In this document: positions 1-5,287 of the stretch, in pieces
Numbering within the stretch: the first letter of the stretch is position 1
How the letters are laid out: the number at the start of each line of letters is the position of its first letter
NCBI GenBank assembly: GCA_016935295.1
Contig: JAFGRF010000359.1
Span: 1-9,551 of the forward strand
Source: Caldifarciminota bacterium
GTDB taxonomy: Bacteria > Hydrothermota > Tepidihabitantia > Tepidihabitantales > Tepidihabitantaceae
DNA length: 9,551 nucleotides
Direction: 5' to 3'
Program-made: the position numbers and the translations under genes
Notes under the pieces: generated by a model
Database searches by the model: none
What the model was told of the DNA's origin: nothing
The model's input: only the letters and a program-made list of their open reading frames with translations

Positions 1-499
1 GGTAGCAGGTTTTCTCGCCGGTCGGCATCACGGTGTACTCGACATAGAGGTTGCCCAGCGACTGCGCGAGGAAGTAGTTGCGCAGCCCCTCCATCTGCCG
101 CTCGAAGTAGGTCTTGAAATGCGGCGGGTCGTAGTAGAGGCCGGAATCCGGCGTCAGGAACCCGAGCGTATCCATCTTGCCGTCGCCGGTCGTCAGCGGC
201 GTCGTGTCTGACTGGAACTCGACCCTGAGGCAGAGGACTCGGACGGTGTCCGTCTCCCCGGCCTGGAGCTTCTTGATGCGTGCGACAGCGGACGCGGTCG
301 GCTTGAACCGGTAGCGCTCCTGCGGCGCCGGGCTCTTCTGGGCCTTCGCGTACGACCCAAGCAGCCGTGCGACATGCTCCGCCTCGCCCGGTATGCTTTT
401 CCGCTGCGACTTCACGAGACGTAGTTGCCGCGCTTCGACCGTCGACAGCAACAACACTGCGACGGCAAAAAGCAGCTTCAGAATCTGCCTACTGCTCAA
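1..499 (-). CDS. Secreted protein, N-terminal part (possible M6/immune-inhibitor-A-like peptidase); runs off window
   Basis: The open frame starts at TTG (499-497), 6 nt after an AGGAG ribosome-binding site (510-506). A TAG stop lies four codons upstream and no better start is available, so the TTG start is well fixed. The 166 visible residues begin with a signal peptide: charged SSRQILK, then hydrophobic LLFAVAVLLLSTVEA, with likely cleavage after Ala23. Next come a charged linker and, at about residues 85-166, a stretch with VRVLCLRVEFQ, TTGDGKMDTLGF, YYDPPHFKTYFERQM and LGNLYVEYTVMP. That arrangement resembles the region ahead of the catalytic domain in large secreted M6-like peptidases of uncultured bacteria. 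No zinc motif (HExxH) is visible because the gene continues beyond base 1, so the peptidase call rests on resemblance only. It lies downstream of tRNA-Ser, with no clear promoter of its own. Confidence 0.8.
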   Translation of the reverse strand, partial: MSSRQILKLLFAVAVLLLSTVEARQLRLVKSQRKSIPGEAEHVARLLGSYAKAQKSPAPQERYRFKPTASAVARIKKLQAGETDTVRVLCLRVEFQSDTTPLTTGDGKMDTLGFLTPDSGLYYDPPHFKTYFERQMEGLRNYFLAQSLGNLYVEYTVMPTGEKTCY

Positions 500-547
500 C
501 GCTGACTCCTAACAACTGACTGCCAACTTGACCCAAAAGGAAAAGGA

Positions 548-568
548 AACGGAGAGAGAGGGATTTGA
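548..568 (-). repeat. Partial duplicate of the tRNA-Ser 3' end (att-like)
   Basis: These 21 bases are identical to 608-628, the 3' end of the tRNA-Ser gene (T-arm 3' half, acceptor 3' strand, discriminator and two trailing bases), exactly 60 bp away in the same orientation. No 5' tRNA half is present, so it is not a second tRNA. Duplicated tRNA 3' ends are the classic footprint of tRNA-targeting integrases, but only 39 bp separate the copies and no integrase is visible. It could also be the scar of a lost tandem tRNA. Confidence 0.75.
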
Positions 569-609
569 CCCGTTCCTACGCAAATCCCAACCTCGTGTCT
601 CATGTGGAA

Positions 610-696
610 CGGAGAGAGAGGGATTTGAACCCCCGATACCCTTGCGAGTATACGTGATTTCGAGTCACGCGCCATCGTCCACTCGGCCATCTCTCC
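610..696 (-). tRNA. tRNA-Ser (anticodon CGA)
   Basis: An 87-nt class II tRNA. Acceptor strands GGAGAGA (690-696) and TCTCTCC (611-617) pair fully, with G as discriminator at 610. The anticodon stem CGTGA/TCACG encloses the loop CTCGAAA, giving anticodon CGA, which reads UCG. A long variable arm (ATACTC, GCAA loop, GGGTAT) identifies serine. The T-arm contains GGTTCAAAT. CCA is not encoded. No convincing promoter lies in the 59 nt between the tadA stop and the tRNA, so it is probably co-transcribed with tRNA-Arg and tadA. Confidence 0.95.
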
Positions 697-697
697 A

Positions 698-745
698 GCG
701 CGGGACATGACCGAAACCGCCCTGGTTTCGGATCGTGTCCCAAGC
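698..745 (-). repeat. REP-like palindromic element 1 (hairpin between tadA and tRNA-Ser)
   Basis: A long imperfect inverted repeat. The inner stem CCGAAACC/GGTTTCGG (711-718 with 724-731, 5-nt loop) continues outward through GGGACATGA/TCGTGTCCC with one mismatch and one bulged base. A related element lies at 5098-5146. The two share 15 exact bases at one end (GCGCGGGACATGACC) and TCCCAAG at the other, while the stems differ in sequence but still pair. It starts 10 nt after the tadA stop and ends 1 nt from the tRNA-Ser 5' end. It could act as an attenuator, a processing signal or a mobile palindrome. Confidence 0.75.
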
Positions 746-755
746 GAATCTGCAT

Positions 756-1187
756 CTACTTGCGCCTGCGGCGGAAAAACCGCTTCATCAACTCCCCGGC
801 TTCTGCCGCCAGCACGCCCTCGACCACCTTCAGCTTGTGGTTGAACCGATTGTCGCTGGCGATGTCGTACCGCGAGCCCAAACAGCCGAACTTCGGGTCC
901 CGCGCGCCAAACACTACTAGGTCGGGCCGCGCCAGAGTCAGCGCCCCGGCGCACATCAGGCAAGGCTCGATGGTCGCATAGACCGTTGCCCCGCTCAATC
1001 GCCAGTTCTGAAGCGCGCTCGCAGCCGCCCCGATTGCCACAATCTCAGCGTGCGCAGTCGGGTCCTTGAGTCCCTCGGTGCGGTTGTGCCCCCGGCCGAT
1101 TAACCGGCCCTCGTGCACGACCACGCACCCGACCGGCACCTCGCCCTCGGCAGCCGCAGCCTCGGCCTCGGCCAACGCCGCCCTCAT
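756..1187 (-). CDS. tadA: tRNA(adenine34) deaminase TadA
   Basis: Deaminates A34 of tRNA-Arg(ACG) to inosine, so that one tRNA can read CGU, CGC and CGA. The 143-residue product has the zinc-dependent cytidine deaminase fold: HAE at 46-48 (zinc ligand and catalytic Glu), PCLMC at 75-79 (two zinc cysteines), VPVG near the N-terminus, and the TadA-typical VVFGARDPKFGCLGS (91-105) and FNHKLKVVEGVLAAE. The start used is ATG 1187. However, the preceding in-frame residues SHEKW match the N-terminal helix of known TadA proteins (SHEYWM in E. coli), and no ATG, GTG or TTG lies between there and the tRNA gene. Either the helix is clipped or a non-standard start is used, such as ATT at 1232, which has a GAGG about 8 nt upstream. 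The gene lies 82 nt downstream of tRNA-Arg(ACG), its substrate, and probably shares its transcript. Confidence 0.93.
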   Translation of the reverse strand: MRAALAEAEAAAAEGEVPVGCVVVHEGRLIGRGHNRTEGLKDPTAHAEIVAIGAAASALQNWRLSGATVYATIEPCLMCAGALTLARPDLVVFGARDPKFGCLGSRYDIASDNRFNHKLKVVEGVLAAEAGELMKRFFRRRRK

Positions 1188-1269
1188 CCATTTCTCATGA
1201 GAAGACCCAAGGCTCGGCTCCGCGACTGGAATCCTAAAATCCTCGACCCCTTGACCCCTTCCTGTGGAA

Positions 1270-1343
1270 CGCGCCCGGCGCGACTTGAACGCGCAACCTA
1301 CGGATTCGTAGTCCGGCACTCTATCCAATTGAGCTACGGGCGC
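1270..1343 (-). tRNA. tRNA-Arg (anticodon ACG)
   Basis: A 74-nt cloverleaf. Acceptor strands GCGCCCG (1337-1343) and CGGGCGC (1271-1277) pair perfectly, with G at 1270 as discriminator. D-arm GCTC-AATTGGATA-GAGT, anticodon loop CTACGAA (anticodon ACG) and T-arm GCGCGTTCAAGTCGCGC are all present. One anticodon-stem pair, at the base next to position 26, is a mismatch (C with T). CCA is not encoded. A34 is the target of TadA, whose gene follows directly. A near-consensus promoter lies immediately upstream. Confidence 0.95.
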
Positions 1344-1360
1344 TTTGGAAACTCTCGTCA

Positions 1361-1389
1361 ATTCTATTCGCCTCTGAGGCTGAAGTCAA
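1361..1389 (-). promoter_or_regulatory. Sigma70-like promoter for tRNA-Arg/tadA
   Basis: Read on the minus strand, a -35 box TTGACT (1389-1384) and a -10 box TAGAAT (1366-1361) are separated by 17 bp. Each box matches the consensus at five of six positions. The -10 box lies about 17 nt from the tRNA-Arg 5' end, as expected for a short leader. It probably drives tRNA-Arg, tadA and tRNA-Ser. Confidence 0.75.
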
Positions 1390-1419
1390 GAATCCGAGAC
1401 TCTCCCGGCTCCGATATTG

Positions 1420-1503
1420 AACCACGGAGTGCACAGAGGTTCTAAGCCTGCAGGTCCGGACTCCGGCATCATCTGCTCTGTGTTCTCCGTGTCCTCTGTG
1501 GTT
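1420..1503. repeat. Inverted pair of 'CCACAGAGGACACGGAG'-type motifs after the GNAT gene
   Basis: The left arm at 1420-1439 (AACCACGGAGTGCACAGAGG) faces a right arm at 1476-1503, whose reverse complement begins AACCACAGAGGACACGGAG. Both arms consist of a 9-10 nt periodic ACACRGAG-like motif that recurs between genes of many uncultured bacteria, by recollection. The pair begins 4 nt after the GNAT stop codon and ends before the tRNA-Arg promoter, so it could form a loose 3' hairpin for the GNAT transcript. The arms are imperfect complements. Confidence 0.6.
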
Positions 1504-1506
1504 ATC

Positions 1507-1944
1507 TCAATGGCGGTCCTCGGAAACTCGGAACCACTTCGCCATGCTGACAAGCGGTTGGACCTCGTACCCAAGCTTCTTGTAGAACCCGACCACGTCG
1601 CCTCGGGGTTCATCCACCTGCAGCTTCACCCGCAGGCAGCCCTGCTGCCGGAGCCAGCTCTCGGCCTGCTCCATCATCTGCCGACCGATACCCTTGCGCT
1701 GCAGGTCCGGCTTCACCGCCAGCGCATATATCCAGCCCCGGTGACCGTCATATCCGACCATCACCGTGGCCACGACCTTGCCGTCAAGCGAACCGACAAA
1801 GAACGACTCCGGGCTGTGCCGGAGCTTCTTCTGGAGGTCGGCGCGGGGATTCCGCTGCGGTGTGGTGATGCCGGCAAGGCTCCAGACCTCAAGCACCTGG
1901 TCAGTGTCTTCAATCACGAACGGACGAATTTCGAGACCCTTCAA
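1507..1944 (-). CDS. GNAT acetyltransferase, YpeA-like
   Basis: A 145-residue single-domain acetyltransferase. The GNAT acetyl-CoA binding motif appears as KPDLQRKGIGRQMM (78-91, core QRKGIG). The hallmark GYDGHRGWIYALAV (64-77) and the tail FYKKLGYE (120-127) are as in the YpeA/RimI-like subgroup. Acetyl-CoA is the predicted donor; the acceptor is unknown. The start codon is TTG (1944-1942), with AAGG 6 nt upstream. The truncated paralogous start at 5082 uses ATG with a better ribosome-binding site and begins with the same MKGLEIRPFV, which supports this start. A promoter conserved in both copies lies upstream. The stop codon is followed at once by an inverted repeat and then the tRNA-Arg promoter. 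Function beyond acetyl transfer cannot be stated. Confidence 0.88.
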   Translation of the reverse strand: MKGLEIRPFVIEDTDQVLEVWSLAGITTPQRNPRADLQKKLRHSPESFFVGSLDGKVVATVMVGYDGHRGWIYALAVKPDLQRKGIGRQMMEQAESWLRQQGCLRVKLQVDEPRGDVVGFYKKLGYEVQPLVSMAKWFRVSEDRH

Positions 1945-1996
1945 TCAAGACCTTTCCGCCACGGCCGGCTCTGGCGCCGCAGCGAGTTGCCGCTAG

Positions 1997-2024
1997 ATTC
2001 TCACCGACTCAAGGGTGAAGTCAA
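1997..2024 (-). promoter_or_regulatory. Promoter for GNAT gene, conserved in the right repeat
   Basis: On the minus strand, TTGACT (2024-2019), a 16-bp spacer, and GAGAAT (2002-1997). The same boxes and spacing are kept at 5193-5166 in the right repeat although the spacer has changed. This gives a leader of roughly 45 nt before the TTG start. The conservation of this block in two diverged copies supports function or recent common origin. Confidence 0.55.
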
Positions 2025-2118
2025 CCTATACCCGCAGCCGGAAAGCCAACCACGGATGGACACCAATGGACACAGATGATCGAGAGGTCCGAGAATGGGC
2101 CTGAGCTTGTGCTTGTGC

Positions 2119-2301
2119 CTACCTCTGCAGAACGACCTTCCGCGTCCAGCCCGCGTCCCTCGTCCCGTGGCTTCGGTAATCTGTCCTCGGTCCTCGGTCA
2201 TCGGTCTTCGGTCTTCTGGCGAAGCACACGCCCGGCTTCGGGCTCGTCACCCGCCTGCCAAGCGCATCGAAGACGACGCAGCGAACGGTTGACCAGCGCA
2301 C
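2119..2301 (-). pseudogene. Remnant of an LVIVD-type secreted protein (C-terminal sorting tail only)
   Basis: The minus-strand frame encodes RCVVFDALGRRVTSPKPGVCFARRPK...TRKVVLQR and then a stop. This matches the end of the intact gene at 5288-6451 (SCAVFDAMGRRVLSPKSGVYFVRVPK...VRKVIIQR). No propeller repeats or signal peptide lie upstream; the homology ends near 2282-2301, where the antiporter promoter begins. The central part is expanded by TCCTCGG-type heptad repeats. Only the tail of a once complete gene remains, so it should not be called as a protein. Confidence 0.75.
2184..2216. repeat. Heptanucleotide tandem repeat (TCNTCGG, about 4.7 copies)
   Basis: Units TCCTCGG, TCCTCGG, TCATCGG, TCTTCGG, TCTTC follow one another directly. 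They lie inside the sorting-tail remnant, at the point where the intact homologue has a shorter segment of similar composition (around 5318-5350). This is probably slippage expansion within a variable linker. Confidence 0.85.
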
Positions 2302-2317
2302 ACAAATGACGTAGAGT
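2289..2317 (+). promoter_or_regulatory. Putative promoter for the antiporter gene
   Basis: TTGACC (2289-2294), a 17-bp spacer, and TAGAGT (2312-2317), about 45 nt before the ATG at 2362. It lies exactly at the edge of the left direct repeat. Confidence 0.5.
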
Positions 2318-2361
2318 TACGGCGCCGGTCGCAGGGCCTGGCACGACAAAGAACGCAACTC

Positions 2362-3837
2362 ATGCCACTCGAAAGCCTGCTGCTATGGTTCGCAATACTG
2401 CTGCTGGCAGGCGTCGCTTCGAGCCTGATATCCGACCGGTTCTCCGTGCCGGTTCTGCTCCTCTATCTTGCGGTCGGGATGCTCGCCGGCTCCGAAGGCA
2501 TCGGCGGCATCGCCTTCGACAACGCCGCGCTGGCCAAGTCCCTCGGCATCGTCGCCCTGGTCTTCATCATCTTCTCGGGCGGGCTCGACACCGACTGGAA
2601 GGAGACGCGCCGGGTCGCCGGGCCCGGCATCCTGCTGTCGACAATCGGCGTGCTTTTGACCGCGGCCATTACCGGCGCCCTTGCGGTGCTGGTGCTCGGA
2701 TTCTCGCCGCTGGAGGGCATGCTGCTCGGCTCGATCGTCTCTTCGACCGACGCGGCCGCCGTCTTCGGCGTCCTGCGCTCCCGGCACATCAACCTCGCCC
2801 GGCCGCTCAAGCCGCTGCTCGAGTTCGAGTCGGGCAGCAATGACCCGATGGCCGTCTTCCTAACCACCGGCCTCATCAGCGTGATGACGGTGAAGGGAAC
2901 CAGCATCGCCGCGCTGGTCCCGCGGCTGCTGTTCGACATGGGCGCGGGTGCCCTGGTCGGCCTGCTGATGGGCAGGATTATCGTGCTGCTGCTCAAACGC
3001 CTGAAGCTGGCGTACCAGGGACTTTACCCGGTGGCGATGGTCGGGCTCATCCTGCTGACCTACGCGGCCGCGGTGCTGCTCCGCGGCAACGGCATCCTCG
3101 CGGTCTACCTGGCCGGGCTTATGGTCGGCCATTCGGAATTCCCCAACAAGAAGCTCGTCATGAACTTCCACGACGGCGTCGCCTGGCTGATGCAGATAGT
3201 GATGTTCGTGGCGCTGGGCCTGCTCGTCTTTCCTTCGCGCCTCGCCCCGCTGGTCTGGCCCGGGCTGCTGCTGACGTTGCTCCTGATGGTCGTCGCCCGG
3301 CCGCTCAGCGTCTTCCTCTGCCTGCTGCCCTTCAAGCTGAATCCGCGCGCCAAAGCGCTCGTGGCCTGGGTGGGTCTCCGCGGGTCGGTTCCCATCATCC
3401 TCGCGATGTTCCCGTTGATGGCGGGCATCCCGCAGGCGGACACGATGTTCAACGTCGTCTTCTTCGTGGTGGTCGCCTCGGTCTTCATTCAGGGGACGTC
3501 CATCCCGCTCGTCGCCCGGCTCCTCAAACTCGAGGTCCCGGCCGAGCCACGTACGCGCTACCCGCTCGAGTTCGAAAAGACCGACGCCATCGATGCCGAC
3601 ATGAAGGACCTCATCATTCCCTACCACTCGGCGGCCGTCGGCCGTACTATAGCGGAGCTCGACGTACCTCAGAGCCTCCTCATCGTATTGATCGCCCGGG
3701 CCGGGTCATTCATCATCCCGTCCGGTTCGACCGTCATCGAAGGCGGCGATGTGCTGCTCGTGATCGCCAACGCTGCCGATTACGCTGCGCTCCACGAGAA
3801 GCTCGTCCGGCTGAGCCCGAACGCGCCGGCCGAGTAG
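2362..3837 (+). CDS. K+(Na+)/H+ antiporter, CPA1 family, NhaP2/CvrA-like with TrkA-C domain
   Basis: A 491-residue inner-membrane cation/proton antiporter. Residues 1-390 are about twelve hydrophobic segments with CPA1 signatures: SSTDAAAVF (127-135, the unwound helix Thr-Asp), FESGSNDPMA (155-164, the ion-binding Asn-Asp pair) and WVGLRGSVPI (336-345). Residues about 414-482 form a soluble RCK_C/TrkA-C regulatory domain (KDLIIPYHSAAVGRTIAELDVP...GGDVLLVIA). NhaP2/CvrA proteins with this layout exchange K+ or Na+ for H+; E. coli CvrA is longer because of an extra C-terminal domain that is missing here. The ATG at 2362 has only a weak purine stretch upstream (AAAGAA). It is the first gene of a plus-strand pair that opposes all neighbours and lies between two direct repeats. 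Ion preference cannot be read from the sequence. Confidence 0.92.
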   Translation: MPLESLLLWFAILLLAGVASSLISDRFSVPVLLLYLAVGMLAGSEGIGGIAFDNAALAKSLGIVALVFIIFSGGLDTDWKETRRVAGPGILLSTIGVLLTAAITGALAVLVLGFSPLEGMLLGSIVSSTDAAAVFGVLRSRHINLARPLKPLLEFESGSNDPMAVFLTTGLISVMTVKGTSIAALVPRLLFDMGAGALVGLLMGRIIVLLLKRLKLAYQGLYPVAMVGLILLTYAAAVLLRGNGILAVYLAGLMVGHSEFPNKKLVMNFHDGVAWLMQIVMFVALGLLVFPSRLAPLVWPGLLLTLLLMVVARPLSVFLCLLPFKLNPRAKALVAWVGLRGSVPIILAMFPLMAGIPQADTMFNVVFFVVVASVFIQGTSIPLVARLLKLEVPAEPRTRYPLEFEKTDAIDADMKDLIIPYHSAAVGRTIAELDVPQSLLIVLIARAGSFIIPSGSTVIEGGDVLLVIANAADYAALHEKLVRLSPNAPAE

Positions 3838-3923
3838 GACGGTCGCGCCTCGATTGACCCCATGTCGGTCCCCCGCTACTATGCCGACGTGGCGGCCGGG
3901 ACCGCGGCTGCCGCCTGCCGATA

Positions 3924-4940
3924 GTGAACGAGCAATCCGCCCCCGCGCCAAGCCTGACACGCCGCGCCATCGCGCGCGGGGTGCGGGTATTTGTGCTCAT
4001 CGCCATCGTGGCCGCAGTCGGCGTGCTCGCGTTCACCGCCAGCCGGGAAACCCTCGCCGGGCTCGCCCGCATCAAGTGGTACTGGCTGGTCGCGACCTGC
4101 GCGCTCTGGCTGGTGGCGTCCGTCTTCGACGGCCTGCGCCTGGCCGTGCTCTCACACGCAACCGAACACCGGATGTCGCTGCGAGCGTCAATCGAGGTCA
4201 TCTTTGTCGGCTACTTCATGGCCGCTGTCACACCGTTCCAGGTCGGAGGTCTGCCGCTCCAGCTCTACATCATGCACAGCCGCGGCATCTCGCCGGGAAA
4301 GGCCTCCTCGCTGCTGTTGATGCGCGGCGTGCTGTTCTACGGCATCCTGTTCGCAGCCGCTCCGGTCGTAGCCATCCGGCTCAATGCCTCAACCGCAATC
4401 GTCAAGGTGCTGGCCGGCTATATCGGGGTGATTGTCGCGGCCGGGGCGGCGCTGGTGATAGCGAGCGTGGCGTTTCCGGCCCAGTTACGGCGATGGCACG
4501 CCCGGCTGTCGCAGGCACCGAAGCCGGGGCTGGTTCGGCGCGGCGTGATCTGGGTGCTGGACGAGTTTGACGGCTTCGTGGACGGTCTCAAGGTCTACGC
4601 CCGGACGCACAACCTTGGATGGCTCCTGCTCGGAGTACTGGTGACGGTGGTCTGCATCGTCGCCCTGTTCGCGATGAGCGCGACCCTGCTGGCCGGGCTC
4701 GGCGTCCGGACCGAGCCGCTGCGGGTGATGGCGCTCAACCTGCTGCTCACCTCCGTTCTCCTGTTCGTGCCGACCCCGGGCGCGAGCGGCGTGGCCGAGG
4801 TCGGCGCGGCCGGCCTGTACGCGGCGGTCTGCCCCAGACACATGCTCGGGGTGTATGTCGTGCTCTGGCGCCTGTTCAGTTTCTATCTCGGCGCCCTGGC
4901 AGGCGGCATCCTCACCCTCCGCCACGTTTCCAAACGGTAG
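3924..4940 (+). CDS. Flippase-like integral membrane protein (LPG synthase TM / UPF0104 family)
   Basis: A 338-residue polytopic protein of the lysylphosphatidylglycerol synthase transmembrane (AglD/UPF0104) family. It has about eight hydrophobic segments, including FVLIAIVAAVGVLAF, WYWLVATCALWLVASVF, VIVAAGAALVIASVAF and LLLGVLVTVVCIVALFAM. Family-typical motifs are FVGYFMAAVTPFQVGGLPLQLY (an early loop with a conserved GG.P), LLTSVLLFVPTPGASGVAEVG, and a C-terminal LWRLFSFYLGALAGGIL. Members are thought to move or modify lipid-linked substrates; the substrate here is unknown, and no lysyltransferase domain is fused. The start is GTG 3924: a TGA in frame at 3855 and no other ATG, GTG or TTG lie between, but no clear ribosome-binding site is seen. 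It follows the antiporter by 86 nt and is probably co-transcribed. Its 3' end abuts the truncated GNAT copy. Confidence 0.85.
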   Translation: MNEQSAPAPSLTRRAIARGVRVFVLIAIVAAVGVLAFTASRETLAGLARIKWYWLVATCALWLVASVFDGLRLAVLSHATEHRMSLRASIEVIFVGYFMAAVTPFQVGGLPLQLYIMHSRGISPGKASSLLLMRGVLFYGILFAAAPVVAIRLNASTAIVKVLAGYIGVIVAAGAALVIASVAFPAQLRRWHARLSQAPKPGLVRRGVIWVLDEFDGFVDGLKVYARTHNLGWLLLGVLVTVVCIVALFAMSATLLAGLGVRTEPLRVMALNLLLTSVLLFVPTPGASGVAEVGAAGLYAAVCPRHMLGVYVVLWRLFSFYLGALAGGILTLRHVSKR

Positions 4941-4956
4941 TCCGGACCGTCTCCGG

Positions 4957-5082
4957 CCGGAGTTTCTTCTGGATGTCGACGCGGGGACTCCGCTGCGGCG
5001 TGGTGATGTCGGCCAGGCTCCAGACCTCAAGCACCTGGTCAGTATCTTCAATCACGAACGGACGTATCTCAAGCCCCTTCAT
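4957..5082 (-). pseudogene. Truncated duplicate of the GNAT gene (first 42 codons)
   Basis: From ATG 5082, preceded by AAGGAG 5 nt away, the frame encodes MKGLEIRPFV...DITTPQRSPRVDIQKKLR, with 38 of 42 residues identical to the intact gene at 1944. It then runs into unrelated sequence (PETVRTTVWKRGGG) and stops at 4912 inside the end of the flippase gene. The acetyl-CoA site is absent, so no enzyme can be made. The start region is actually better than that of the intact copy. The block was cut at the boundary with the plus-strand cassette. Confidence 0.85.
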
Positions 5083-5097
5083 CCGGTCTCCTTCAGG

Positions 5098-5146
5098 GCG
5101 CGGGACATGACCCGATTCCGTCGAGGAATTGGGATTGTATCCCAAG
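5098..5146 (-). repeat. REP-like palindromic element 2
   Basis: Begins GCGCGGGACATGACC and ends TCCCAAG, exactly as element 1 at 698-745. The inner stem here is CGATTCC/GGAATTG instead of CCGAAACC/GGTTTCGG, so pairing is mostly kept while the bases differ. It lies just upstream of the truncated GNAT start and is absent from the matching place in the left repeat, which suggests insertion after or independently of the duplication. Confidence 0.7.
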
Positions 5147-5165
5147 TCATGGACTTCACTCCTAG

Positions 5166-5193
5166 ATTCTCACCGCCTCACAGGGGAAGTCAA
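5166..5193 (-). promoter_or_regulatory. Promoter block of the truncated GNAT copy
   Basis: TTGACT (5193-5188), a 16-bp spacer and GAGAAT (5171-5166), the same boxes and spacing as at 2024-1997. It now points into a stub gene and a palindromic element and then toward the 3' end of the convergent flippase gene. Confidence 0.45.
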
Positions 5194-5287
5194 CCTATAC
5201 CCGAAGCCGGAGAGCCAACCACGGATGGACACCGATGGACACAGATGATCGAGAGGTCCGAGAATGGACCTGGGCTTGAACCCGCGG

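Larger units (their letters stand above)
1819..2282. repeat. Direct repeat, left copy (GNAT 5' end + spacer + LVIVD 3' end)
   Basis: Aligns with 4957-5415 in the same orientation. In the GNAT part (1819-1944 with 4957-5082, constant offset 3138) the first 42 codons differ at only four residues. The 1993-2098 segment matches 5162-5267 at constant offset 3169, with about eight differences in 106 bases. The outer part (2119-2282) aligns with the LVIVD C-terminal tail with length changes. The 31-bp offset change comes from the palindromic element present only in the right copy. This copy abuts the promoter of the antiporter gene. Confidence 0.85.

Noticed and set aside
548..570. Second tRNA-Ser gene
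   Set aside because: Only the 3' 21 bases are present; no anticodon arm, D-arm or 5' acceptor strand.
1188..1361. N-terminal extension of TadA to an ATG at 1361
   Set aside because: The extension is a translation of the tRNA-Arg gene and its promoter, so it cannot be protein-coding; only the last few residues (SHEKW) could belong to TadA.
1417..2079. 220-residue plus-strand frame opposite the GNAT gene
   Set aside because: Lies antisense to the recognisable acetyltransferase and spans its promoter and intergenic repeats; no family resemblance.
2860..3627. Long minus-strand open frame inside the antiporter gene
   Set aside because: Antisense shadow of a well-supported gene; its Asp/Glu/His/Gln-rich translation is typical of reversed high-GC coding sequence.
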